Shown in pieces: positions 46,064 through 58,138 of a stretch of 64,000 bases of DNA. A model generated the notes under the pieces. That model was not told the origin of the DNA, did no database searches, and worked only from the letters and a program-made list of their open reading frames with translations. The DNA is from Chondrus crispus. Its lineage: Eukaryota > Rhodophyta > Florideophyceae > Gigartinales > Gigartinaceae. Where the stretch lies: assembly GCF_000350225.1 (NCBI RefSeq), contig NW_005178942.1, positions 251,272 to 315,271 of the forward strand, given 5' to 3'. A program made the translations under genes and the position numbers. The first letter of the stretch is position 1. Every line of letters begins with the position of its first letter.

Positions 46064-47062
46064 ATGGCCGTCAAGGCCGTCGCTAACTCAGATCAGACCG
46101 TCGCCTCAGATCGCACCGAGAGCTCCACTACCCGCGGCGAACCGTCCACCCGCGAAGTCGCCACCGTTATCGCCTTCAATTTCTTCTCCTCGACTGGTAT
46201 CGTCTCTGCCAATAAGCTCGTCTACGAAGCCGGCTTCCACTTTGGCGCCACCCTCACCTTTATCCACTTTATCTGCACCACCATTGGTCTACTCCTCCTT
46301 GCTCGGTTCGGCGTCTTCACCCCAAAACGACTCGATGTGCGAAAGGCTCTTAAGCTCGCCATCGCTGGCATGGGCTTTGTCGTCTTCTCCAACCTCAGTT
46401 TGCAGCGCAATTCCGTCGGCTTTTACCAAGTCATGAAGCATATGACCGTCGTCGGCGTCATAATTATTGAGGCTATCGTCTTCCGCAGGTTTTTGCCCTG
46501 GCGTTTTCTTGGCGCTTTGGCTACCATGTGCTGCGGTGTCATTATTACGGGCATGACTGATTTCAAACTTAACACGCTGGGTACAATGTTTGCGCTCGCT
46601 AACATTCTCTGTACGTCGTTTTATCAAATCTGGTGCGGCTCCTTGCAAAAGTCGCTTGAAGCAAATCCACTCCAGCTCCAGCTTTACATTGCTCCGTTAT
46701 CTGCTCTATCCATTATCCCCATCGTCCCCATGTTTGACGACTATCGGTCCTCATCCCCCGAATCGATTTTCAACTTTGTACCCACGGTCAACAACGTCTC
46801 GGCTATCTTGTTTACGGGTGCGCTCGCCCTTTGCGTCAATGTCTCTATTTTCCTTGTTATCGGGAAGACATCAGCCGTTACTTATAACGTCGTCGGCAAC
46901 GGTAAGACGGCGTTTTTGTTCGTCGTTGACTTTTTGGTTTTCGGTCGACCATTCGAGCCCACGAATGTTTTCGGAATGACCCTCACGCTTTGCGGTGTCA
47001 TTTGGTACACACAGCTGAAGCTCAAAGCCCGCGCGGAAGCAGAGAGGTCAGGCAGTTCATAG
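46064..47062 (+). CDS. Drug/metabolite-type transporter, triose-phosphate/nucleotide-sugar translocator family
   Basis: 332 residues with about ten hydrophobic segments, the size and layout of the TPT/nucleotide-sugar transporter branch of the DMT superfamily (plant UDP-sugar transporters, SLC35E3). Visible family features are FNFFSSTGIVSANKLVYE in helix 1, LQRNSVGFYQVMKHMT in the middle, FYQIWCGSLQK and the late GKTSAVTYNVVGNGKTAFLF, which lines the substrate path in this family. I chose the ATG at 46064 because it has a good context (CACCATGG); an upstream GTG keeps the frame open but adds only low-complexity residues. The N-terminal 30 residues are hydrophilic, with no clear plastid transit peptide, so a Golgi/ER location is more likely. 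Substrate not assigned. No intron. Confidence 0.88.
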   Translation: MAVKAVANSDQTVASDRTESSTTRGEPSTREVATVIAFNFFSSTGIVSANKLVYEAGFHFGATLTFIHFICTTIGLLLLARFGVFTPKRLDVRKALKLAIAGMGFVVFSNLSLQRNSVGFYQVMKHMTVVGVIIIEAIVFRRFLPWRFLGALATMCCGVIITGMTDFKLNTLGTMFALANILCTSFYQIWCGSLQKSLEANPLQLQLYIAPLSALSIIPIVPMFDDYRSSSPESIFNFVPTVNNVSAILFTGALALCVNVSIFLVIGKTSAVTYNVVGNGKTAFLFVVDFLVFGRPFEPTNVFGMTLTLCGVIWYTQLKLKARAEAERSGSS

Positions 47063-48177
47063 GCGTTTACATGCAAAGTAGGGGGTTCTTCCTAAACAAG
47101 GGTTGCTTGGTTTTGGGTTGTAACAGTTGTTCATTGCAATGAGGAGGTCGTGGCAGGGGTTCAGAGCTCTGCACATTTTTCTGTATAAACGAAATATGAT
47201 TAATGCGCGGCCACCTCTAATCTCGCAAAATCGGGCAGTTAGAATAGCGTGCCTTTCAGAATACACCCTGGGCACCGCAGGTACCGACTGTGAACGTCTC
47301 GCGTTGCAGAGGCCTATTCCCTACGGTCTCTGAATCGCTCACGTTATAAGAGCGCCGCATGTCTAAATGAGAGACCATTCTCTCTCGTCGGTATTTTCAA
47401 CTGTGTTTTTAAAAAAAAGTGATTTCATGCGGCTCAAGAGGATTGATGGTCAATCGTTGTCACAACTTCATTTGCAGGACGTATGCGACAGGGATATGCC
47501 CCACTTATCTGCGATTATTGCGGTAGAGGGTGGAAGGGGTCCGGTAGTTCAGTTGAAGTCAATCCTTATCACTTACCTGTGAACCGTCTCATCGAACGCT
47601 GAACCCCCATCCCAAACATTTACCTTGAAACCACATTCCTTGCAAATCCTTCCCGGCCGGCTACACTTGAAACCCCCTTTGCGGCATTCAATGTTTCAGT
47701 GTCACCATGTCGACTTTGGTCTGTCACATACTCATTGGTATTTCGTACATAGGGCGAGGAAACGTGCATCAAAGCTTTGTCAACTGCTTTCATGCTTCGA
47801 GGGCGTGCGAGAATCTTTGCTGTAATGCAATTGTATTCGCAAAGGACTGACTACAGCACCCTTCTCCCTATGTTCTCACTTGCCAAAACCTTCCAAAAGG
47901 ATGTTGTCAGGTCTCCGACAGGATGCCGTGCACCGTGGTGCTCTCTCACAGCGACTCGCCAATCTTTCGACGAATAAAAGACGACAGGACCTATTGCTCT
48001 GGCCTCGGGTATCCAGTCGAAAGTGCGTGGGCATCATGAACAAAAAAAGAACAAGCAATAAGGATTTTTAACACGTGAGAAAACAAAAAAAAGCGGTCTG
48101 AAGTTTACAAAACTGCTGTTTGCTGCAGCACTTAATGTGCAGGAGTGTAAAGGGCCACAGCAATCTGGAGAATATTA
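47063..48177. other. Intergenic region between convergent genes
   Basis: Only short frames without recognisable domains; I see no RNA gene or repeat. It must hold the 3' ends of the translocator and desaturase genes. Confidence 0.5.
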
Positions 48178-49326
48178 TTAGGCTTTCGGAATGACGAAGA
48201 CATCAGTTGAGTCAGGGATGACGTGAGCAGACTGCCAGGCTTTGACGCTACTCGGAAGCTGCATGAGCGGGTTCATCTTTTCAATCTTGTGCAAGTCTCC
48301 CAAGAACGGTCGGACAGCGGCATTGGCTTCTTTGAGGTGGTAGTGAGGAATAGCCGGGAAGAGGTGATGAACGACATGAGTTCCGATGTCATGATGGAAA
48401 TGCTCGAGCAGACCGTAAACACGATCGACAGACTCGAGGTTACCCTTGACATAGTTCCAATTTTTTGTGTTGTACCATTTCGTGCCGGGCTCTGTGTGGT
48501 GAAGAAAGGTGACAACTAGGAGCCAGCCGCAGTAGATGAAAAACGGGATTCCGTAATAGGTCATGAGATTGCCGAATCCAAAACGAATGCCACAGGTCAG
48601 GAGGAAAGTAGCCATGACGGACCAGCAAGTGAGGGTGGTGACGATGAGCGGGCGCTCATCCTTTGTGAATAGCTCTGACGTTGTGGAAAAGTGGGAACCA
48701 TTCTTCATTGCATTCCCATAACCCTTGAGAAGATAGACGGGGTACCCGAGGACACCAAGGAAGAAAAGCTCATGGTAGATGAAACGAGCAAATGAATCGA
48801 CGCCCTCGTATTCCGATTCAGGCATGGGGTAGAAAATTTCGTCCTTCTCGTAATTACCGGTGTTCTTATGATGCTTCCTGTGCGAAATTCTCCAGGAATG
48901 GAATGGAACGAGGATGAAGGAATGAAGCAAATGTCCGAAGAAAGAGTTGACTTTCTTGTATCTGGAAAAGCTTCCATGGCCGCAGTCGTGTCCAAGGACG
49001 AAGATGGCCCACATGAAGAAGCCTGTGAAGAACCAAAAGAATGGAAGATAGGCGGTATGCCATTTCGTGCCGTAGGTCACAAAAGCGCCGTAGTACAATG
49101 CAGATATGAAGGCTATGTCCCGGAGGACATAGTAGATGCTGAGGGCGAGGTTGGGTCGGAAGCAATGCTGAGGGATGACGCGCTTGATCTCTGAGAGGGT
49201 GGGGATGCGTTCGTCGGGGACGTAGCCCTGCTTGGCCTTGGCCACATCGCCGTAGAGGTTGAGCGATTCGATCTTAGATGAACGTGGTCCAGAGACTTCA
49301 GACATTTTTTCTGCAGCTGGAGCCAT
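48178..49326 (-). CDS. Membrane fatty-acid desaturase, omega-3 (delta-15) type
   Basis: 382 residues from the ATG at 49326. The three histidine boxes of front-membrane acyl-lipid desaturases are present: HDCGH (113-117), HRKHH (149-153) and HVVHH (317-321), which bind the di-iron centre. The surroundings LGHDCGHGSFS, GHLLHSFILVPFHSWRISHR and HHDIGTHVVHHLFPAIPHYHLKEA match plant FAD3/FAD7-type omega-3 desaturases better than delta-12 enzymes (which have HECGH). It would convert linoleoyl to alpha-linolenoyl chains, or add the n-3 bond to longer chains, using cytochrome b5 or ferredoxin. No transit peptide is visible from this start, which suggests the ER. The frame stays open for a further 177 codons upstream in low-complexity, Pro/Ser-rich text; I take that as leader. 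Confidence 0.9.
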   Translation of the reverse strand: MAPAAEKMSEVSGPRSSKIESLNLYGDVAKAKQGYVPDERIPTLSEIKRVIPQHCFRPNLALSIYYVLRDIAFISALYYGAFVTYGTKWHTAYLPFFWFFTGFFMWAIFVLGHDCGHGSFSRYKKVNSFFGHLLHSFILVPFHSWRISHRKHHKNTGNYEKDEIFYPMPESEYEGVDSFARFIYHELFFLGVLGYPVYLLKGYGNAMKNGSHFSTTSELFTKDERPLIVTTLTCWSVMATFLLTCGIRFGFGNLMTYYGIPFFIYCGWLLVVTFLHHTEPGTKWYNTKNWNYVKGNLESVDRVYGLLEHFHHDIGTHVVHHLFPAIPHYHLKEANAAVRPFLGDLHKIEKMNPLMQLPSSVKAWQSAHVIPDSTDVFVIPKA

Positions 49327-52300
49327 TGCTGTATAGTGCGGTGATTGTAGGACGGATCTGCGATGCAAGGGTCGGTGTGGGGGACAGGGGACTATATGCA
49401 GCAAGGCCGGTGAGGCAAGACACAAGATCGGCAGGAGTTGAAATGCAAAATCGTATGACAAGGGGGCGAGGATGTGTGGGGGGCCGGGAGGAGTACAGTT
49501 CTGAGGATGGGGATTTGAAGGTGGGGGGGGACTGTGGGAAGAGGGAGAACTATATACTGGTGACGGCGGGCGGCAGGGTATGTGGCTGACGGCAGTACGT
49601 ATGGGGGGAAAGGAGCACAGAGGTGGGCGTGGGCGTGGGGTGCTCGGGAGCTGCGCGCCGCACGTTGGCGGGCTACAACGCGACGGTGCCGGCTGCCGTA
49701 GTCGCCAGATACGTGTACTGACGGTGTTCTTCGGTGCGCCATCCCCATCGATCCGCGCCGGAGTGCTCCCTCCGCCCGATCCCTTTCGCGCCTTATCTGC
49801 ACAGGTGGCACTCCCTCGCTGGTCGGAGCCCTCTCCGGATACACTCCCGTTCCACATGACGCCTTACACGTTGTACACCGCTTGCTCATGTCCCGTCGCC
49901 TTGTACCTCCTCGGTTCCTCTTCGTTGAGAAGAGATCTCCGCTCCTCCAAAACCGATCCCTCCCTTCCCCGCTGCCAACTACGATTCGCGTTGTCCCATG
50001 GCTTCTTGGGAGCCAGTTCGACACCACAGGGACACACAAAACACTCTCTTAGCGTCTTCAAACGATTCACTCAGAACTGTGAAAAACTTTGTGCAAACTG
50101 TACAACGCTCTTGACAAGAAGAATACAACATTTCTGCTTGTCTGAGAGATAGTGTTATCATCTCGTGTGCGCGCGCTTTGAGCGTCTTCCCCTCTTTCTA
50201 CATCCCCGCAACACTCCCTTGTATCCACTGGATCAAATATCGCGTGACCCTTAGTCAGCTTCTCTTCCCAGAATCGATTTCTAAGGCTTCATCCACGGCC
50301 ATCTAGTTGCCCCTCTCCCTCCCCAGAAATATCGGCCGACTCTGTTCCTTTACTTACACGGCCTCAGGACTCGTTCAAGACACACCGTTCGCTCCCACTC
50401 GTGCAAAAACCCCCAAGTCTTCCCATAGAACAAAGTCGCGCATTGCAAACTTCCCTGCTTCCAGATGGCAGAAATGTATGAGGCAGTTTAGCACTTGCGT
50501 CATGCCAAGGAATTAGAATATAGCCGTCACTGCCAGATCGCCACCAGTTTGAAACGCCTCAGGAGCTGACTGCCACGAACCTGAGATCAATCAACCATCG
50601 GGCTCTGCATATACAAAAACCTACTGCATACACATACTTATCGCCGTATTTGGACGCGGGCACATTTCCCCCGGTCCCAAGTGGTTAACTTGAGCTCCCT
50701 TGGCTCGACTGGACAGCCGCGAGGCTATGTCCTACAGCACCACAGCTGGATCGTGAAACAAAGCATTTGATGATGCTTCAATCTCTTTTCTAGACCCTGC
50801 GTCCACCCTAAGGGTACTCTCTTCCCTAGTATCTTACAAAATACCGCAGCACCACGCGCCACTGCAAAAGAAACCAAGTATTTCCTTCAAAGTCGCAAAT
50901 ATCTAAGACGATCTCAGCTTTCGCACCGTAGCGCGGCAATCAACTTTAAAATAAGTTTACCGTACTCACATTTATTTGAAATTCAGTTGCAAAAGAGCCA
51001 CGCTATCCTTGTACAGCCCAAAACCAAATGAATCGTATGGAAACAAACGCCCTCAGGAAAAGGTTTCCGGATCTTGATGAAGAGAGCGTTGTAGTTTTGC
51101 AGATGCAGAGTAATAGAGAGAGGTGAGTGTGTAGAGTATGTCGAGCTGCGGAGACGGGATGTCAGCTCTGTGCAGTGAAAGCTCGGGCTTGCTCGTGTGA
51201 AACGACCAGTGATTCAAGGCCTAGAATACCCTTAAACAGTATCCTCATTGAAGCAGCCTCATGTCCACAACCTCTCACAAGTGCTGGCTGTCTTCCATCT
51301 GTAATCAAAAGGAGTGCGTTGTTCCCCCGCTGTTGCGTCGCTGTCCGGCGAAAAGCGCTGTGGCGATGTCCTCGAGCCCAAGGGCCATTGTAGGCGCCTG
51401 ATTCGGACATGTCTTTCGCCATCTCGTAATTACACTCTATGCACTAGAATCTGCTCAAAAGCAATTACCTATGAGCACAAGACCCAGACTACGCTATAAT
51501 TTTGAGGTGATTCACGATGATCCTGTGACGAAAGAGAAGAAACCGTCGCCACACAAAAGATTGTTTCGTGAGGAGCGTCTGTTGTCTATTATAGTCGCAG
51601 CTGTTCAGGAATTCGTTTTCGTCTCCCAGTATAGATAGGTGTTCGCTATCTAGGAAGCTACTGTACATCCTTGGAAAGGATGGAGGTTTGAAACTAGCTG
51701 AGCAATGCTGCATCATTAAATTTCAACCAATGTCTCCGTTTTTGAAAACTTGTTTCCAAATGATTGAAGTCTCGACCCTCGGTCATGCGCAAAAAGGACA
51801 AGCACATCATATCTTTTTGCTGTCTTGTGCTTGCCCACTTTGAAGGAGAGAAGATTCCATCTCCCCTAGAAATGAATATTGCATGTGTCCAGTGAATATG
51901 GATGGTGGGCTATATACTATATACGTATATGGGGGCTATGCTCCATGGTGCTTCGCGATGTCATTCAGACCAGGAAAAATGTTTGAATGACATGCTATCT
52001 ACAGAGAGCGGAAAGACATCTGCGTCAACGGCCTTCGTCCGAATTTCCGAAGTCGGGGGTAGGCATATGCGGACTAAAAATAAATATACCAATATACAGT
52101 CCATACAGTATAGCTTCAGACGGCGAATAGGCACTGTTTCCAATGCATACAGTATGTATATAGAGAATTGCATACTCGTTCTGGAATAATATGTGCCCGA
52201 CAACAGTGCAGAAAAGCCTCGGTGACAGGTCAACTGTATTGACATTTTCGCCGATTCCTATTCATTGCGGATGATACTGTAGTTATTGCGCAGAATCGAC

Positions 52301-53630
52301 AGAGAGAGCCAAGGCTCTCGCAATGTAAAGAACAGTCATTTCTAAGTATGGCAAGGAAGAAAAAAGACTAACACATCACCTATCCGGACCCCATTCCCTC
52401 CAAAACGATGACAATTGGCCTCTTTCATTTTAAAAATATAATGATTTGCTAGTGAAACACGGGGAGTTGTCGAATCATTCCTTGGTGTCACCTCAGGATT
52501 AGTCAAGGTGTTATGAAGAATTCTTAAGACAGGAGACGAGTATCGTTTTCTGATATTGAGTACTTTGCCCACAAATAAAAAAAAATTGCTTGCCGTGCTC
52601 CGCTAGAAAGCCTTTTTTGCACTCCTTTTACAAGAATATCAATGCTTGAAGTGCAATGACATGTGGACCGCACGCCATTGCAGACCTGAACACACGGTAG
52701 TACGAGTGATGGTTGCGTGCAAAAGTATACCACTTTGGGAAAGGGAACCTTTTCTGCATGAAGATATAGAGAAGCATTGCGGTCGCCGTTGCCTCCGTAC
52801 CATGTGAGAAGACGATTTCCATAATGTCAAGGCATGTCGTTGATCATTTGACGGTATCTCAAGTTCAGTGCTGTGATACATAATAACAAAAAATGTTATC
52901 GAGCCCATTCGCACTGTATGGAAACTGTTCTGGACTGGCTGAAGTACTGGCATGCTGCTCTTACCTCGTAAGGGCTGGCGGGCAGTGTAAAGGTCGTGGT
53001 TCTCACACACGACTCATGTGGCGTTAAGTTGATATTCACCCACAGTACTCCAATGTATTCTCTATCAAAGCAATTCGCTGAGCAATTCCTCGCTGTGAGA
53101 ATATAAATTTCTTGAACATACTGTTTGAAAGCTGTCATCGAATATTTTGACAGACAGCTTGCCTGTATATACGTTAGCTTCACGCAGCCTCTAGCAATTT
53201 TCATCACTGCAAAGATGCGAATGATGAGTTTTCAGAGAAAGACGACGGCGTACGGGTCAGTTCTGCAAGACTGTTCGGAGAGAAGCAGCCGATTCTAGTT
53301 TCTATTAGGAAAGCTGCTGCCCAAAGAAACAATAGTTGCCAAAAATATTTTCATACTTTTAAATATAAATTTTAACAATGAGTTTTACATACAGTACAAG
53401 AGTAGCCAGGAGAACAATTGTTCACATATTATTGGTCACTTTTCAGAATAAATGAAAGTAATTTTAATTTTTACACTTTAGAAATATGTTGAAGGGTAGC
53501 GCCTGTTGTCCCATCTCCCACAGACATCTCTTTTGGCTCGCACACTGTCTATTTGGTGCCGCTCTTTTTCGCAGTCCGCTCTCCGGTCTAACCTCTCCTC
53601 ATCGCCGGCGGCCTTCTCGTTACCAACAAC
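49327..53630. other. Long intergenic region
   Basis: The first 700 bp (to about 50,050) are GC- and pyrimidine-rich and probably the desaturase promoter. The remaining 3.5 kb hold only short frames on both strands, none with a domain, start context or repeat I can support. Confidence 0.45.
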
Positions 53631-54131
53631 ATGGCTGATGTACCTACTTCTTCTGGTTCCAAACCGGGAAGCGTTATCAACAAACCTGCGGCGGGTACTA
53701 CCAACGTGCACAAAATTATCCGCGACTTCCAGGCTTCCAAAGCGACTGGCAAGTTTACATTCAAGGCTGGTCGGTACGTACTCACTTTGTTCGCATGTAT
53801 GATTGCGTATTTTCTAGCACCGAAATGATACCGATACGCTTTTGGTCTCATGGTATTGCCGAGTACGATCTTTCTCGTGTTGCAATGGGTACACTTACAT
53901 TTGGGCGAGGTGGGGAGCAACTTCTACTTCGACAATCTTGTGATCGTTTCCTAACCATTTGATTGCGTTCCTCATGTATTGCGTTTGCTCTCCTATACGC
54001 GTTGTATTTTCTTCAGCTATGACCGTGCTATCAACCTAGCCTTTGGCCTTGGTATGTGTTTCGTTCTTGCCAATGTGGGCCATGGCGCTTATCAATTGGC
54101 AAACGGTGTTGGAAAAAAGGACGGCTTTTAG
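53631..54131 (+). CDS. Small single-membrane-span protein, possibly cytochrome c oxidase subunit 7a; one intron
   Basis: Exon 1 is 53631-53773 and exon 2 is 54017-54131, giving 85 residues. The intron 53774-54016 (243 bp) starts GTACGT, ends TTCAG, and has CTAAC 61-65 bases before its end; the join splits an Arg codon. The start has a good context (CAACATGG). Residues 1-45 are hydrophilic, with KFTFKAGRYDRA, then one membrane span (about 52-72) and a short tail, NGVGKKDGF. The pattern G..D/YDRA, a glycine-containing span and a C-terminal K-K resembles COX7a-type inner-membrane subunits (LYR..., PKK). The similarity is short, so the identity is tentative. An unspliced reading gives a 65-residue product ending in the intron. 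Confidence 0.55.
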
Positions 54132-56699
54132 TGCGCAAAAAGGCAAAGCAGTAAATGAAGTAAACGTCCGGGGTCGTTTTCCTGATGCGGGGTTCGCAGC
54201 CACACAGTTGCGAGAGACATTTGAATAGTGTGGTTTGCCTTTAATTAGTGCCGCTGGATACGAGAGGAACTAAGTTATCAAGTGGAGCTCGTAGTTTTGA
54301 CGGAAGGGCCCCTTGCTTTGTTCGAAGCAGTTTTACTTAACCCATTTCGTCACGTGTCTTCTCGGAGACGCTTTTTCCCCGTCGCTCCGCAGCTTTTATT
54401 GCTACTGGTTCACTTCACCTCTTTCTTTATATCTGCATCGCTCCCTTGGTGATGATGGAGCAGTCATATTCTAATGTCATTCGTATCAATTGCAAGGATT
54501 GTTGAAACGTAAAGGTTGATTTACAAACTAAGGTACCAACAAGGCGCGTAAGATATGAGTACTGTAACTAAATAAGCGGTGGAAGTGAGAGGCGAAATTG
54601 CCTTCGACCACTCGTCAGCTTCTGAAGAGAGCGGCGAGATCACTGGGGATTCAAGTTCCCCAGGCTGTACGAGATCGGCTCACATCAACAGAGGTGATAC
54701 CTGGGCAGTTTCCGTGATTCAATCTCCCCGTCTTATCTCAGCGAAAGCCTTCCGTTCTGAATCATACAGCTTCCCGCTGCGCTAGTGATTTTAGACAATG
54801 CCAGACGCTCTCATCTTGAGAAGTTATCTTCGCAGTGCCCCCACAGAGCACAGCCATCCATGGTCGCGGATGTAATCGTTCCAATCCTGTTCAAAGTCAA
54901 TGATTCAGATGACGAACAGGTTCTTTGGACGAGAGCCAGTCTTCAGCATAACTCCGTCACTGTGACGCAGAGGCCAAGTTGGTCCAAGTCTACTGGTGCG
55001 CAAATGCAAACCTATGGAGGGATTCTCGTTCTTGTTCTACCGTACGGGAAAGTCATGCCGTTCTACTGTATTTATGAGAAAAAAAATTAACTATCTTGCT
55101 TCCCGCCCCGCCTCCACACCGCGCAGACAAATACAGATCCTGGAGAAGCTCGTATTCTTATTTTCCGCGCCGTGCTTTCGTAGTTTTCTCATACAGTGGG
55201 ATAGTCTTCTGTCCACCTTTCAGACATGTCTCTCTCTTGCACATACACAACAAGGTCTTTTCCGTCATACCATGCTTTAAAAGTCGTGGGTCTGAAGGGA
55301 ACAGGGTTTGGCTAAGTTGGAAGATGCCCGCTATCTCGCTCCGATACAGAATAATATGAACAATATCACAAGAGACTGTTTCTCTCCACATTCAGAGACG
55401 CTTGCTGAGGCTTCACCCCTGAGTTTTGACCCTCTCAAAGATGCTGAAAATCTTGTCGCTTAACTGTGATTCTTGGTGCAGCATCACAGTAGTGGGGCGG
55501 GGACACATTTTTGTATCTGCCCAAGACCCCGTGTAGGGCAGAGCCCGACTTTTGCATCAGCAGATATTCTTGTAACGTCGATATAATGCAAATAGTGCCG
55601 TAACTCATTTTCTAGTGTGTCGAAATGAAGTCGTTCCAGGTGTACCACTCGAAGGGTACACCACTGCTGTCATATAAAGCCGTTGTTTGACAAAAAAAAC
55701 AAGCGATGCTTCTCTCTGCCATTTTGGGGGATCCAATGCATACCGTGCAGTACGGGAACAGAGGAGAGCATCGGCTGTGAGGGAAAACGTAGTGGTGCTC
55801 CAGTCAGGTTCTGTTTCTAAAACCGACAGCACAAAAAAATACTGTAGAAAGGCAAATAATGCTGTGGCCAATCAGAATGAGGCCCGTGTGGGATTTCAGA
55901 CGTGTGGCGAGATGAAAGTAATGCGAAAATGAGGATTCCTGAGAAACAGGACCCAGTTGGTGCCCTTACAAAACTCGAACTTATACTACTGTACGTTGCT
56001 GGATATCTCCACAGATTTTGTAGAAAAAAGAATCGAAAAGGTAGTCTGCAGTGGGGTTCTTGCTTCCATGTTGAAAGTTTTGCTGTATACAATCCACTTC
56101 ACCATCATATCTGGGCATGACAAGTGCCAGCAATTGGAATCAAAAAAGTGAAACTGAAGAAATCTGAACTCAAATCTGTCTCGTTCATTTCTGTGTCCGA
56201 CTTTGCTGAGAAGGACAAAATGTTATTCTCTTCGCAATTTCCTAGACATTGCATATGAGTTCGGAGTGCTTTCCTTTGAAGAATATACATCACTGCTGAG
56301 ATCACGGCGATGGAGTGCCAATACACGCAAGGACAACGATTTTCAGAGATGAAGGTATTGTTTCCAAAGAGCTGTCGCCGGGCACAAAAAAAAAAAAAAA
56401 AAAAAAAAAAAAGTGATCTGTCACTATTCTGCTCGCACCACGTCAAAAAAAAACATTGCAAAGGGCTTCTTCCTATATGCCCTCCGCAATGTTGTTTGGA
56501 CGCGGCGCAGTGCTACGTGAGCCAGAGACTTGACTCTCATGATGTCCTTCAGGGATGCATACCACGAACCGGGCTGGGGTAGCGATCACGCCAATATGTA
56601 GGGAGCAGCAAGAGAGCATTTGATGGTGGGGTTTGATAGAGGTACATTACGTTTCTTTGGTAATGTAGCAGTCACGTAAGGGAAAGTGACATTATACAA
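54132..56699. other. Intergenic region
   Basis: No gene supported. A run of 28 A lies at 56386-56413. A few frames under 100 codons show no domain or conserved look. Confidence 0.45.
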
Positions 56700-57534
56700 T
56701 TAACATGGGGCGGCGCTCCACCGGGTAGTGAGGGTATCCAAATCCTGACAGATGAGTTTAGTCAAGTGTGGGGTAGTAGACAAGGACTGACGGAGACGAC
56801 GGATTCGGTAAATTGTTGATGGTTGAACAGGAAAGGGATCACCGGCACATGTCGCAAATGCAATAACACTTATAGTGATTTGAATGAAATCGGTGAGATG
56901 AGGGCTTGGTGGGGACTGCAAGAGAGATGAAAACTCTTCCAACAGTTCCATCAGTGCATCGAGAGTCACCCTGGCACAGGCAAGTATGTCACCTGTGGCG
57001 AGCTCTACCAGTGCATGCAAGGCCGGGACAAGTAGAGGTAGTGTTTGAAGAATATGTTGGTTTGCGTGTTTACGGACATCCGGTTGCCTCGTGAAAGAGA
57101 GAAAGTCGAAGAGGGCGCGCGGCAGGGTGGCTTCGAAGGCGGGAGATTGCAAGAGCGCAAATGCAGAAGCAGCAGCGGCACAATGACATGCTGCTATGAT
57201 GCGATGAATTTGATGGTGATGAAGGGGTGTTTGCCGTGATACGGGGTGGGGGGGGTATGTTTGGGGGAGATAAAGATTCAAAAAGTCAATACATGGCTCA
57301 ATGGCATGTGCTAGACGGGCGAGATGTCGTGCGTCTGTCGTGTCATCATTGGACGACGGGGTGGAGGGAGAGAAGGCAGTAGCCTTGAGATTATTGGCCT
57401 CACGGACAAGGACGTCACAGGCGGCGGATACGGGCCGGATGGCGTGAGGATAGCGGGCGGGAGGGGAGTGGAGAAGCTCTGCGAGGGCCGGGCGAAGATC
57501 TGCATCTGCGGTGAGAACGGCGGCTGCGCGAGAT
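56700..57534 (-). CDS. Unknown helical protein, 3' part; 5' end lost in an assembly gap
   Basis: The minus-strand frame that ends at 56700 stays open all the way to the N run at 57535, about 277 codons, although it has no ATG in its upstream 80 codons. It is rich in Ala, Leu and Arg, with regular hydrophobic spacing: AAVLTADADLRPALAELLH, AACDVLVREANNLKA, HLARLAHAIEPCIDFL, then ALVELATGDILACARVTLDALMELLEEF. That looks like a stack of helices, as in ARM/HEAT-type folds. The start must lie in or beyond the gap. The other minus-strand frame over 57311-57913 is Pro/Ser low complexity and is probably a shadow. I know no family for it. Confidence 0.5.
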
Positions 57535-57555
57535 NNNNNNNNNNNNNNNNNNNNN
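57535..57555. other. Assembly gap (21 N)
   Basis: The N run is probably a placeholder; real length unknown. It interrupts the gene that ends at 56700 and is flanked by G/T-rich simple sequence (57556-57700), which would explain the failed assembly. Confidence 0.95.
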
Positions 57556-58138
57556 GTGGTGGGGTGGGGTGGTGGTGGGATGTGGTAGTTACGGTGATAG
57601 TGGGATGTGGATTTGAGGAGATGTGGGTTGCAGTTGGGGGGGGCGGGTGGGGGAGGGGGGGAGGAACTTTTGAAGGGGTGAATTTATGAGACGAAAGACA
57701 CGTGGCATGGATGAATGAAGGCGGGTGGCTGTTGGCGGTGGGGGCGGTTGAAGTGGTGAAATTTTGAGACGAAAGACACGTGACATGCACAAATGAAGGT
57801 GGGTGGCTGCTAGCTAGTGGGGGGGTATTGAACGCGCGGCACAGGAGAGGAAGAACAGTGGATAATGTTGTAAAAACACACACAACACGCTCTACGCGTT
57901 TATCATTGTACATTTCAGACTGTCGGCTGGGGTACAGCGCTGGCCTACCAAGCCTCTTACACTTATCAAGCGTTCATTGTATTACGATACCTCCTGAGCG
58001 GATCCCTATTGTGCTCCTCCAAATTCCTCGGAAGAATTCTCTTCACACCCCCACCACTGTAAACTGCTCCGCCCCATCGGCTGCCACCTCTCCTCGACGT
58101 GCCTTCAGTATCCACGACACCTTTGACCTCTCCCCAGC
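57556..58138. other. Low-complexity upstream region between divergent genes
   Basis: G-rich simple sequence to about 57,830 with two related 60-bp stretches (about 57,663-57,725 and 57,751-57,812, both with GTGAAATTTTGAGACGAAAG-like text), then ordinary promoter-like DNA before the kinase gene. Confidence 0.45.

Noticed and set aside
49580-50152. 190-codon plus-strand frame next to the desaturase
   Set aside because: No domain; lies opposite to the desaturase leader and looks like chance in GC-rich DNA.
56386-56413. Run of 28 A as a retroposon tail
   Set aside because: No target duplication or recognisable body on either side.
57311-57913. 200-codon minus-strand frame across the N gap
   Set aside because: Pro/Ser/Thr/His simple sequence with N inside; the frame beside it has protein-like composition and runs into the real stop at 56700.
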